From Smithella sp. D17 (GTDB lineage Bacteria > Desulfobacterota > Syntrophia > Syntrophales > Smithellaceae), in assembly GCA_000753945.1 (NCBI GenBank), contig JQOA01000192.1:1-12264 (forward strand): a stretch of 12,264 nucleotides of DNA, given 5' to 3'. The translations under genes and the position numbers were made by a program. Every line of letters begins with the position of its first letter. Position 1 is the stretch's first letter. A model generated the notes under the pieces. The model was not told the origin of the DNA and did not search any database. It saw only the letters and a program-made list of their open reading frames with translations. This document shows, in pieces, positions 1 to 6,401 of the stretch.

Positions 1-134
1 AGAGTATATATTTCTCTTTTGTTATTTACATTATTCTCATAGCCACGGCCATCAACTACAATAATTTCCTGATTGCTGCCATTGTTCTGTTCATGAATTT
101 TTTTACCTGCCGTTGCCATGGAATCTGAATCCAT
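1..134 (-). CDS. Hypothetical protein, N-terminal 44 residues only (runs off left edge)
   Basis: An open frame reads leftwards from an ATG at 134 to the window edge with no stop, giving 44 codons. The start is supported by a Shine-Dalgarno AAGGAG (complement of 141-146) six bases upstream. The visible part begins MDSDSMATAGKKIHE and continues with a short hydrophobic stretch (EIIVVDG, about residues 23-29) followed by an Asn-rich, charged segment. There is no signal peptide, membrane helix or motif that I recognise in this piece. It is divergent from the UDP-sugar operon, so it could belong to the same polysaccharide locus, but this is inference from position only. Function unknown. Confidence 0.6.
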   Translation of the reverse strand, partial: MDSDSMATAGKKIHEQNNGSNQEIIVVDGRGYENNVNNKREIYT

Positions 135-268
135 AGTTGTCTCCTTCAGATCATTTTAATCAAGAAAGAAAGCTATCATAACGCAAGAAACAGTTCAAGG
201 AATATATAAAATGTCTGATTAATGAGGTAATATATTTTTATCTGACAAATGGATAACTATTTTTATAG

Positions 269-298
269 TTGACATCTCCACTGTCTTTCAGGTTTAAT
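269..298 (+). promoter_or_regulatory. Putative sigma70-type promoter of the UDP-sugar operon
   Basis: A perfect -35 hexamer TTGACA (269-274) is followed after 18 bases by TTTAAT (293-298), a 5/6 match to TATAAT. Transcription would start near 305 and give a leader of about 38 bases before the ATG at 343. This is the best promoter-like match in the 208-base divergent gap (135-342); nothing else notable was seen there. Confidence 0.55.
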
Positions 299-342
299 AG
301 CAGAACATTAAAAAAATACTTCCATAAAGATAAATTAAAATA

Positions 343-1284
343 ATGAAGCGTATATTAATAACCGGAGGCGCCGGATTTTTAGGATCACATCTTTGTGACC
401 GATTATTGCAAGAAGGCAACGACATTATTTGTCTGGATAATTTTTTTACCGGTGATAAAAGAAATATCGCGCATTTGATGGGTCTTCCTCATTTTGAATT
501 GATCCGCCACGATATTATCAATCCCATCTATCTGGAAGTTGATGAAATATACAATCTGGCCTGCCCCGCTTCTCCTGTGCATTATCAGTTCAATCCGATC
601 AAAACCATCAAAACGAATGTTATGGGAGTAATAAACGTTTTAGGCATTGCGAAAAGGACAAAAGCGAAAGTGCTTCAGGCTTCCACCTCGGAAGTTTACG
701 GTGATCCGGAAGTGCACCCGCAAAAGGAATCCTACTGGGGAAAAGTTAATCCGATTGGAATCCGCAGTTGTTATGACGAGGGGAAAAGAGCAGCGGAATG
801 TCTGATGATGGACTACCGGCGGCAAAATTCCGTCAACACAAAAATAGTCAGAATTTTTAATACATACGGTCCGCGTATGGCGATCAATGACGGCCGTGTG
901 GTCAGTAATTTTATTATTCAAGCCCTGCAAAATAAGAAAATCACGATTTACGGAGACGGTTCTCACACCAGATCTTTTTGTTATGTAGATGATATGATCA
1001 CAGGATTAGTCAGCATGATGAATTCGGCCGATGATTTTTATGGCCCTGTTAATATCGGTAATCCTGGAGAATTTACTATTATGCAATTGGCGCAACTAAT
1101 CATCAAATTAACAAAAAGCAATTCCGAAATTGATTTTCAGCCTCTTCCTGCTGATGACCCTGTTCAACGTAAACCGGATATAACGCTGGCCGGAGAGCAA
1201 CTCGGCTGGACTCCGCAAATAGAGTTGGAGAAAGGTTTATTAAATACAATAGAATATTTTCGTGATGTTTTGAAAGCATCATAA
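343..1284 (+). CDS. uxs: UDP-glucuronate decarboxylase (UDP-xylose synthase)
   Basis: The 313-residue protein is an extended short-chain dehydrogenase/reductase. It should decarboxylate UDP-glucuronate to UDP-xylose in the cytoplasm through an NAD-bound 4-keto intermediate. The Rossmann dinucleotide motif GGAGFLG is at residues 8-14 and LDNFFTG at 31-37. The TSEVYGDP segment (115-122) carries the family's Thr and Glu, and the catalytic Tyr-x3-Lys is Y144/K148 in SCYDEGKR. The downstream RIFNTYGPRM and TRSFCYVDD blocks are typical of UXS enzymes, and the length matches soluble bacterial and plant forms. There is no membrane anchor. The Shine-Dalgarno is weak, but the start fits the family N-terminus exactly. 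The UDP-glucose dehydrogenase gene follows 25 bases later and supplies its substrate. The confused alternatives, dTDP-glucose dehydratase or UDP-glucose epimerase, are less likely given the VHYQFNPI and SCYDEGKR blocks. Confidence 0.9.
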   Translation: MKRILITGGAGFLGSHLCDRLLQEGNDIICLDNFFTGDKRNIAHLMGLPHFELIRHDIINPIYLEVDEIYNLACPASPVHYQFNPIKTIKTNVMGVINVLGIAKRTKAKVLQASTSEVYGDPEVHPQKESYWGKVNPIGIRSCYDEGKRAAECLMMDYRRQNSVNTKIVRIFNTYGPRMAINDGRVVSNFIIQALQNKKITIYGDGSHTRSFCYVDDMITGLVSMMNSADDFYGPVNIGNPGEFTIMQLAQLIIKLTKSNSEIDFQPLPADDPVQRKPDITLAGEQLGWTPQIELEKGLLNTIEYFRDVLKAS

Positions 1285-1291
1285 TCAGTTG

Positions 1292-1297
1292 AAGGAG
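1292..1297 (+). promoter_or_regulatory. Shine-Dalgarno that fixes the ugd start
   Basis: AAGGAG lies 12 bases before the ATG at 1310. It is inside the extended frame that begins with TTG at 1289, so it argues for the downstream ATG. The spacing is slightly long. Confidence 0.6.
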
Positions 1298-1309
1298 ATA
1301 CAGTATAAA

Positions 1310-2692
1310 ATGAAATTTAAGAAGAAAATCCTTTGCATCGGGGCCGGTTATGTCGGCGGTCCTTCCATGGCAATGATTGCTTATAAGTGCCCCGATTATC
1401 GAATAACAGTAGTGGATATCAATCCTGATCGCATTGACGCCTGGAATTCGTCAGAGCTTCCCATTTATGAACCGGGACTGGAGCAAATTGTTAAAAAAAC
1501 ACGCGGCAAAAATCTGTTTTTTGACAAAGATATTGAAAATCAGATAAAAGAAAATGACATTATTTTTGTCAGCGTGCATACGCCCACAAAAACTTACGGT
1601 ACCGGTGCGGATATGACTGCTGACTTGCAGTACTGGGAAAAAACAGCTCGTCAGATTCTCAAATATTCGCGGTCGTCGAAAATTGTAATCGAGAAAAGCA
1701 CTCTACCCGTGAAAACCGCCCTGGCCATGGAAAAAATTTTATCTTCGGCAAAAAGCAAATTTAACTTTGAAGTTCTCTCCAATCCGGAATTTATGGCAGA
1801 AGGCACGGCGATTAGCGATCTGGAGAATCCCGATCGCGTTCTGATCGGTTCTCATGAAACAAAAAACGGATTAAAAGCCCGTGCGGAATTGATTAAACTT
1901 TACTCCCGTTGGGTTCCAAAAGAAAATATCATTACATCCAATATCTGGAGCAGCGAATTATCCAAATTGGTAGCCAATGCTTTCCTGGCGCAGCGGGTAT
2001 CATCGATTAATTCCATATCCGCTCTATGTGAGAAAACCGATGCTGATGTTTCCGAAGTAGCCAAAGCCGTGGGAATGGATAAACGGATTGGCGACAAATT
2101 TCTTAAAGCCGGCATCGGTTTTGGCGGATCGTGTTTTAAAAAGGATATTTTAAATCTTGTTTATCTTTGCCGTTTCTATGATCTGAAAGAAGTTGCTTCT
2201 TATTGGGAAAACGTTGTCAGGATCAATGAATATCAACAGGAACGTTTTGTCTCTAATATCCTGCACAGCATGTTTGGCACATTGGCTGGTAAAAAGATTT
2301 GTATACTTGGTTTTGCTTTTAAAGCAGATACCGGAGATACCAGAGAAAGCCCGGCGATTTATATTTCACAAAAACTGCTTATGGAACACGCCGAATTGAT
2401 TATTTCCGATCCCAAAGCTCTAAAAAACGCTGCTGTTGATCTTTCGGGAATCAAAGGCAAAGTAAAATATATTGAAGACCCCTACCAGGCCGCAGCCGGC
2501 TGTCATGCTTTGGTCATACTTACCGACTGGGATACATATCGGAAACTGGATTTTCACAAAATATATAAATCAATGGTAAAGCCTGCATTTATATTCGATG
2601 GACGTAACATCATTGACCATAAAAAATGTTTTTCTATTGGTTTTAACGTTTATCCCGTCGGCAAGCCGGCTTTAAGCCATTTTAAGGTCTGA
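1310..2692 (+). CDS. ugd: UDP-glucose 6-dehydrogenase, eukaryotic-like type
   Basis: The 460-residue enzyme should oxidise UDP-glucose to UDP-glucuronate with two NAD. I placed the start at the ATG at 1310, because AAGGAG lies at 1292-1297, whereas a TTG at 1289 would put that ribosome site inside the gene. From this start, GAGYVGG (11-17) is the NAD motif, T131 lies in EKSTLP, NPEFMAEG follows, SSELSKL carries the active-site Lys, and the catalytic Cys is C275 in GFGGSCF. The C-terminal UDP-binding region includes GFAFKADTGDTRES. Many blocks (VTVVDIN-like, AWNSSELPIYEPGL, FVSVHTPTKTYG, RISSINSISALCE-like) resemble animal and plant UGDH far more than E. coli Ugd, and C275 falls next to human C276 in numbering. 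It forms an operon with uxs and ends 5 bases from the convergent yraN stop. Confidence 0.93.
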   Translation: MKFKKKILCIGAGYVGGPSMAMIAYKCPDYRITVVDINPDRIDAWNSSELPIYEPGLEQIVKKTRGKNLFFDKDIENQIKENDIIFVSVHTPTKTYGTGADMTADLQYWEKTARQILKYSRSSKIVIEKSTLPVKTALAMEKILSSAKSKFNFEVLSNPEFMAEGTAISDLENPDRVLIGSHETKNGLKARAELIKLYSRWVPKENIITSNIWSSELSKLVANAFLAQRVSSINSISALCEKTDADVSEVAKAVGMDKRIGDKFLKAGIGFGGSCFKKDILNLVYLCRFYDLKEVASYWENVVRINEYQQERFVSNILHSMFGTLAGKKICILGFAFKADTGDTRESPAIYISQKLLMEHAELIISDPKALKNAAVDLSGIKGKVKYIEDPYQAAAGCHALVILTDWDTYRKLDFHKIYKSMVKPAFIFDGRNIIDHKKCFSIGFNVYPVGKPALSHFKV

Positions 2693-2697
2693 TATTA

Positions 2698-3072
2698 TCA
2701 AGCGGCAATGAAGTCAAAAGCATTTTTTATCAGTTTTATTTCATTGCCTGCAGGAAGCATCGTTATCGCCAACACATCAAATCGCGATGCGGTATTATTC
2801 ATGTTCTTCTTTTGAAGATACCATAGCGCCAGTTGAGACATCTTTTTTTGTTTTTTTATTCCTACTGCCTGTTCCGGGAAGCCCAGTTCTCTGGATTTCC
2901 TTGTCTTGACTTCAATGAAAACAAGGGAATCTTTTTCCCGCGCGATGATGTCTATTTCTCCGATAGCGCAGCGGAAATTCGCTTCAATTATCCGATAACC
3001 GTTCTTTTTAAGAAAATCAGCCGCTATTTTTTCGCCATCTTTTCCTGTTTGAATTTTTGCCGAGTCTTTCAT
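2698..3072 (-). CDS. yraN: YraN/UPF0102 family nuclease-like protein
   Basis: The 124-residue protein matches the UPF0102 (YraN) family, a small restriction-endonuclease-fold group often found next to rnhB. The N-terminal GKDGEKIAADFLKKNGYRI segment (10-28) and ANFRCAIGEIDII (31-43) are characteristic. G38-E39-x-D41 followed by E54-V55-K56 (FIEVKTRKS) form the PD-(D/E)xK-like acidic and lysine set. In this family the biochemical role is poorly established, so a nuclease activity is inference from fold. The start ATG lies one base after the rnhB stop without a good Shine-Dalgarno, which suggests translational coupling. It is the last gene of the minus-strand cluster and stops 5 bases from the convergent ugd stop. 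I see no intrinsic terminator between them. Confidence 0.88.
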   Translation of the reverse strand: MKDSAKIQTGKDGEKIAADFLKKNGYRIIEANFRCAIGEIDIIAREKDSLVFIEVKTRKSRELGFPEQAVGIKKQKKMSQLALWYLQKKNMNNTASRFDVLAITMLPAGNEIKLIKNAFDFIAA

Positions 3073-3073
3073 C

Positions 3074-3691
3074 TTAAACGTTGAATTCCAGCTTGGTTTG
3101 ATTCAAATATTTTACATGAAACGATTTGCGATGAATTTTACAAATGCCGAATTTTTTAATGGCGTCAAGATGTTCTTTGGTTCCATAGCCCTTGTTTTGC
3201 TGAAAATTATACTGAGGAAACTGTCGATGATACATTTCCATGATCCGATCGCGGGATACTTTGGCGATAATTGACGCTGCCGCGATGGAAATACTGAGAG
3301 AATCACCTTTGACAATCGGTTTTTGGGGAGTCAGGATGGGAATACGTTGATTGCCGTCAATCAAAAGAAAATCTGGAGAAGCAGGAAGTTCTAAAACAGC
3401 GTCGCGCATGGCCTGAAGGGTCGCCTGGAGAATGTTAACACGATCAATTATATCCGCATCAACAACCATCATGCCGATCGCAACGGCTTCTTTGTTGATG
3501 ATTTCGTATAATTCTTCTCTCTTGCCGGCGGAAAGTTTTTTTGAATCTTTTATTTCAGAATTCAGATAACCGGGCGGAAGAATCACAGCAGCGGCGACGA
3601 CCGGCCCGGCCAGCGGTCCCCTGCCCGCTTCATCAATACCGGCGATAATCTGGTAACCTTCTTGATACGCAATTTTCTCAAAAGTATCCAT
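3074..3691 (-). CDS. rnhB: Ribonuclease HII
   Basis: The 205-residue protein is a type 2 RNase H, which cuts the RNA strand of RNA-DNA hybrids and initiates removal of single misincorporated ribonucleotides. The signature GIDEAGRGPLAGPVVAAAVI begins at residue 18, with acidic residues D20 and E21. LIDGN supplies D112 and VKGD supplies D130, matching the E. coli D16, E17, D108, D126 set by position. DSKKLS (49-54) and AASIIAKVSRDRIM (138-151) are also conserved, as is the KGYGTKEH block. Length is normal. The ATG at 3691 gives the expected N-terminus but has only a distant purine-rich stretch upstream. It follows rplS after 103 bases and abuts yraN, the usual deltaproteobacterial order. Confidence 0.94.
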   Translation of the reverse strand: MDTFEKIAYQEGYQIIAGIDEAGRGPLAGPVVAAAVILPPGYLNSEIKDSKKLSAGKREELYEIINKEAVAIGMMVVDADIIDRVNILQATLQAMRDAVLELPASPDFLLIDGNQRIPILTPQKPIVKGDSLSISIAAASIIAKVSRDRIMEMYHRQFPQYNFQQNKGYGTKEHLDAIKKFGICKIHRKSFHVKYLNQTKLEFNV

Positions 3692-3794
3692 CGAAAAATT
3701 AATGGAATAAATCCTTTTCCTTTCCGCAAGACAGCCATACCAAGTTAAAAAATCAAACGAAATTGGTTTAATCTTAATTTAATACAAACCAGTA

Positions 3795-4142
3795 TTAGTT
3801 TTTTGTAGCTTCTTTAATCCTTGCTTTTTTACCTCTTAATTCTCTTAAATAGTAAAGACGTGATCTGGCTACTTTTCCTCTGGTAATCACTTCAATCTGG
3901 TCAATAATCGGAGAATGCAAAGGAAATGTTCTTTCTACACCAACGCCATAAGAAATTTTTCTCACTGTAAAATTGGCTCTGCTATTACCGCGTTTCTTAC
4001 GAATTACAACTCCTTCAAAAGCCTGAAGTCTCTGCTTTTGGCCTTCAATGATGCGCACATGTACTTTTACCGTATCACCGGTTTTGAAACCGGGGATATC
4101 GCCTCTCATATATTCTTTTTCCAGCATTTCTATAACATTCAT
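3795..4142 (-). CDS. rplS: 50S ribosomal protein L19
   Basis: The 115-residue protein is L19, a 50S subunit protein at the 30S-50S interface. The N-terminal helix (MNVIEMLEKEYM) is followed by IPGFKTGDTVKVHVRIIEG, LQAFEGVVIRKKRG (41-54), the basic NFTVRKISYGVGVERTFPLHSP block and RGKVARSRLYYLRELRGKKARIKE at the C-terminus. Length is normal. A strong Shine-Dalgarno AGGAGG (complement of 4150-4155) lies just upstream. The next codons upstream belong to a methyltransferase relic rather than an intact gene. A perfect TATAAT (complement of 4168-4173) in the AT-rich leader could be a -10 element, but no -35 match was found, so a dedicated promoter is only a possibility. Confidence 0.96.
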   Translation of the reverse strand: MNVIEMLEKEYMRGDIPGFKTGDTVKVHVRIIEGQKQRLQAFEGVVIRKKRGNSRANFTVRKISYGVGVERTFPLHSPIIDQIEVITRGKVARSRLYYLRELRGKKARIKEATKN

Positions 4143-4184
4143 TTATATTTCCTCCTGCAATCATTGCATTATATATAAAATATA

Positions 4185-4316
4185 CTAAATACTTATTACT
4201 CGATCTAAAACAATTGCTATTGCCGATCGCACGGCAAGGTGGTTATAATTTCCTTTCCCTCTTATAGGCTCTAAAGCGGGAAACCCATACATTATAAACT
4301 TCTCAAAATCAAGACT
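4185..4316 (-). pseudogene. 3' relic of a SPOUT-type RNA methyltransferase gene between trmD and rplS
   Basis: Directly after the trmD TAA, the same reading frame stays open for 43 codons to a TAG at 4185-4187. An internal ATG lies at 4292. The translation contains PIRGKGNYNHLAVRSA followed by IAIVLDRVI. From memory this closely matches the conserved C-terminus (P-I-x-G...YNHLSVRSA..IILDRL) of the SAM-dependent RNA methyltransferase that sits between trmD and rplS in many deltaproteobacteria. The rest of that gene, including its cofactor-binding part, is absent, so this is most simply a deletion remnant. It could still be translated as a 35-residue peptide from the ATG, but only a weak ribosome site (GAGAAG-like) precedes it. 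A family search of the translated frame would settle the identity. Confidence 0.6.
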
Positions 4317-5054
4317 TTATATATCTTCCTGTTTAATTTTATCCAGATATTTTTCATCTTCATCTGAAAGTTTTATTTTTTCAAGTAAATCCGGACGACG
4401 TTGATATGTCCTTTTCAGTGACTTTCTTTTACGCCACAGTTCGATTTCGGCGTGATTCCCAGATAATAAAACTTCGGGAACTACCCAGTTTTTATATTCC
4501 GCCGGCCTTGTATATTGCGGATATTCCAAAAGGTTTGCGCAAAAAGATTCTTTGTTCGTTGAATCAGGGTTTCCCAGGACATCGGGAATATAGCGGGAGA
4601 CGGCATCAATTAAAACCATTGCGGGAAGTTCTCCACCGGTCAATATATAATCACCGATGGAAATTTCGCGGTCAACTAAATGTTCCCTGATCCTTTCATC
4701 AATACCTTCATAACGTCCGCAAATAATTATTATCCTTTTCTTGCCGGCTAATTCAGCTGCTATTTTTTGATTCAAAACTTCTCCCTGCGGAGTCATTAAT
4801 ACTACAATGGAATCATTTTCAGGATTCCTGATTTCATGAAGAGCCTTTTCCACCGGCTCAACTTTCATGACCATTCCGCAACCGCCTCCATACGGAGCGT
4901 CATCAGTCATTTTATGTTTATCATCCGCCCAATTACGTATATCGTGCAGGGAAACACTTAAAATACCTTTCTCTTGAGCTTTCTTGATCAAACTGAAGTT
5001 GAGTGGAGACGAAAACATCTCGGGGAAAATGGAGAGGACATCAAACTTGACCAC
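4317..5054 (-). CDS. trmD: tRNA (guanine-N1)-methyltransferase TrmD
   Basis: The 245-residue enzyme methylates N1 of G37 in tRNAs that read CNN codons and some others, preventing +1 frameshifting. The N-terminal SPOUT domain shows FDVLSIFPEMF, HDIRNWADDKHKMTDDAPYGGGCGMVM (37-63), the cofactor-binding ICGRYEGID (111-119) and ISIGDYILTGGELPAM (131-146), and R154 in the trefoil knot region. The C-terminal part has YPQYTRPAEYKNWVVPEVLLSGNHAEIELWR, as expected. At the position I align with the catalytic D169 of the Haemophilus enzyme there is E169 (KESF), an acidic swap I believe is common. The start codon is GTG, 3 bases after the rimM stop, with GGAAGG (complement of 5065-5070) ten bases upstream. 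Length is normal. Confidence 0.95.
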   Translation of the reverse strand: MVKFDVLSIFPEMFSSPLNFSLIKKAQEKGILSVSLHDIRNWADDKHKMTDDAPYGGGCGMVMKVEPVEKALHEIRNPENDSIVVLMTPQGEVLNQKIAAELAGKKRIIIICGRYEGIDERIREHLVDREISIGDYILTGGELPAMVLIDAVSRYIPDVLGNPDSTNKESFCANLLEYPQYTRPAEYKNWVVPEVLLSGNHAEIELWRKRKSLKRTYQRRPDLLEKIKLSDEDEKYLDKIKQEDI

Positions 5055-5057
5055 TTT

Positions 5058-5558
5058 TTACAGCCCTTCCAGCAATCTGACCGTCATAACCCGACGATTT
5101 ATATCTATCTTGCGGATTACCCCGGAAATAGCAGGGAGAAGTATTTCTCTTTCTTCTCCCTCGCAAACATAAACATCATTACTTCCTGTGGGAAAAACCG
5201 ATACGATCCGGCCGATATATTCATTTTCTTCATTATAAACATCAAGCCCGATAATATCCTGCCAATAATACTCACCTTCGCGCAGTGTTTCCAGCATATC
5301 CTTCGGCAAAAATACTTTACAGCCAACTAACTTCTGCGCCGATTCCACATCCGGTATGCCTTCCAATTCGACAAATAACATTTTTCCGGATAAAGAAATT
5401 TTTCTTAAATTAAAACGATTTTTTTCACCTGAACTTTCTTCAATATAAATAAATTCAAGCTGGGCAAAACTATTTTCCTTCTCCACATAACATAAAACTT
5501 TTAGACTACCATGGAGACCACGGGTTTTTACAATCTCTCCTATTGCAAAGAGATTCAT
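5058..5558 (-). CDS. rimM: Ribosome maturation factor RimM
   Basis: The 166-residue protein binds ribosomal protein S19 and helps mature the 30S head. The N-terminal RimM barrel begins LFAIGEIVKTRGLHGSLKV, and the PRC-barrel half starts around GEYYWQDIIGLDVYN and continues through SVFPTGSNDVYVC and ILLPAISGVIRKIDINRRVMTVRLLEGL. I chose the ATG at 5558, seven bases after the khpA stop with AGG just upstream. The frame also offers a TTG at 5573 that would overlap khpA and add five residues; family N-termini do not decide strongly between them. It is tightly linked with trmD downstream, the common pairing in bacteria. Confidence 0.93.
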   Translation of the reverse strand: MNLFAIGEIVKTRGLHGSLKVLCYVEKENSFAQLEFIYIEESSGEKNRFNLRKISLSGKMLFVELEGIPDVESAQKLVGCKVFLPKDMLETLREGEYYWQDIIGLDVYNEENEYIGRIVSVFPTGSNDVYVCEGEEREILLPAISGVIRKIDINRRVMTVRLLEGL

Positions 5559-5565
5559 TTCAGAC

Positions 5566-5796
5566 CTATTCAATAATTTCTAAAACCGCCCTTTTATGCA
5601 TTTTAGCAGAAGCAGCGCTTAGAATCATTCGAATAGCCTGGGCAGTTTTACCCTGTTTCCCGATTACTTTACCTAAATCTTCTTTTGCCACGCGCAATTC
5701 AATCACAGATGTTTGTTCACCGATTGTTTCTTTTACTTCAACTTTGTCTGGAACATCTACCAATGCCTGAGCTATATACTTGACCAATTCCTTCAT
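5566..5796 (-). CDS. khpA: KH-domain RNA-binding protein KhpA
   Basis: The 76-residue protein is a single KH domain (older names YlqC or UPF0109). It carries the RNA-binding GxxG loop as VIGKQGKTAQAIRMIL (residues 44-59), preceded by the VIELRVAKEDLG strand. In other bacteria KhpA pairs with KhpB and acts as a global RNA chaperone; no KhpB gene is in view. The start ATG at 5796 is preceded by GGAGG (complement of 5805-5809) with eight bases of spacing. The gene lies 7 bases upstream of the chosen rimM start. It is separated from rpsP by 281 bases that include a MITE-like repeat, unusual for this normally compact pair. The rest of that gap holds only an AT-rich inverted repeat (5841-5857). Confidence 0.92.
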   Translation of the reverse strand: MKELVKYIAQALVDVPDKVEVKETIGEQTSVIELRVAKEDLGKVIGKQGKTAQAIRMILSAASAKMHKRAVLEIIE

Positions 5797-5920
5797 CGTT
5801 ACAACCTCCGCTGATTTAATTAAATTCTTTTTGAAAAACCATTATTCTATCAATAATAATTTCTACGCTTAAACGACACGTGGCCATATAAAAACTCCAG
5901 ATATTCCGCCTTGTCAATTA

Positions 5921-6053
5921 TGATGGTCTCGTAAAAAGTCGCTTTTGCCCTTTTTTGTCATTCCCGCGAAGGCGGGAATCCAGTTATTTCAATAGGTTCT
6001 GGATACCGGCCTTCACCGGTATGACGGTTTTTCGACTTTTTACGACTTCATCA
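5921..6053. repeat. MITE-like element with 21-bp inverted ends and internal hairpins
   Basis: The ends TGATGnnnTCGTAAAAAGTCG (5921-5941) and its complement (6033-6053) match at 18 of 21 positions. Short ATTA direct repeats adjoin both ends (5917-5920 and 6054-6057), a possible target duplication. Inside, two perfect hairpins occur: ATTCCCGC/GCGGGAAT (5960-5979) and ATACCGG/CCGGTAT (6003-6022). The two halves are also imperfect complements of each other from GTCAT to ATGAC, so the whole can fold as one long stem. The GTCATTCCCGC...GCGGGAATCCAG core is a widespread bacterial dispersed repeat. There is no coding capacity. It lies between rpsP and khpA, and could slow or stabilise read-through RNA. 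Confidence 0.75.
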
Positions 6054-6077
6054 ATTATAACAAAACAAACATTCATC

Positions 6078-6332
6078 TTATTTAATTCCAGCTTCAATGC
6101 CTTTTACTTTCAGTAAATTAGCTACTGTCAGGGTTGCTTTTGCACCCTTTGACAACCACTCCCGAACCCTCTCTTCCTTTACCACGATTTCCGCGGGATT
6201 CTTTTTGGGATCGTAATTACCTAATATTTCTAAAAATTTTCCGTCTCGAGGGGAATCTGTATCAGTTGCCACAATTCTGTAAAAAGGTTTACTTTTCGCA
6301 CCCATACGAGTTAGTCTAATTTTAACAGCCAT
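6078..6332 (-). CDS. rpsP: 30S ribosomal protein S16
   Basis: The 84-residue protein is S16, an early-binding 30S assembly protein. The N-terminus MAVKIRLTRMGAKSKPFYRIVATD is diagnostic, followed by SPRDGKFLEILGNYDPKKNP and the helix VREWLSKGAKATLTVANLL. Length is normal. The ATG at 6332 is fixed by family conservation, yet the only strong Shine-Dalgarno, AGGAGG (complement of 6348-6353), is 15 bases upstream, longer than usual, and no in-frame start codon lies between. It follows ffh after 69 bases, and khpA follows it after a repeat-bearing gap. Confidence 0.96.
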   Translation of the reverse strand: MAVKIRLTRMGAKSKPFYRIVATDTDSPRDGKFLEILGNYDPKKNPAEIVVKEERVREWLSKGAKATLTVANLLKVKGIEAGIK

Positions 6333-6401
6333 TGATCTTAAATAATACCTCCTTAAAATGATAATTATTCCATGTTTTTTCTTAGCATAGTTTTTTCTAT
6401 T

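Noticed and set aside
1289..1309. TTG start extending ugd by seven codons
   Set aside because: It would place the AAGGAG ribosome site inside the coding region, and UGDH proteins begin close to the ATG at 1310.
4220..4237. Hairpin TTGCCG/CGGCAA as an L19 leader regulator or terminator
   Set aside because: It has only six pairs, no T-run follows, and it falls within the methyltransferase relic's codons, so it is probably incidental.
4974..5330. Plus-strand 118-codon open frame opposite trmD and rimM
   Set aside because: It is antisense to two conserved genes, has no ribosome site and no recognisable protein pattern.
5841..5857. AT-rich inverted repeat ATTATT/AATAAT as a terminator upstream of khpA
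   Set aside because: All pairs are A-T and the following T-run is interrupted by GG, so the stem is too weak to claim.
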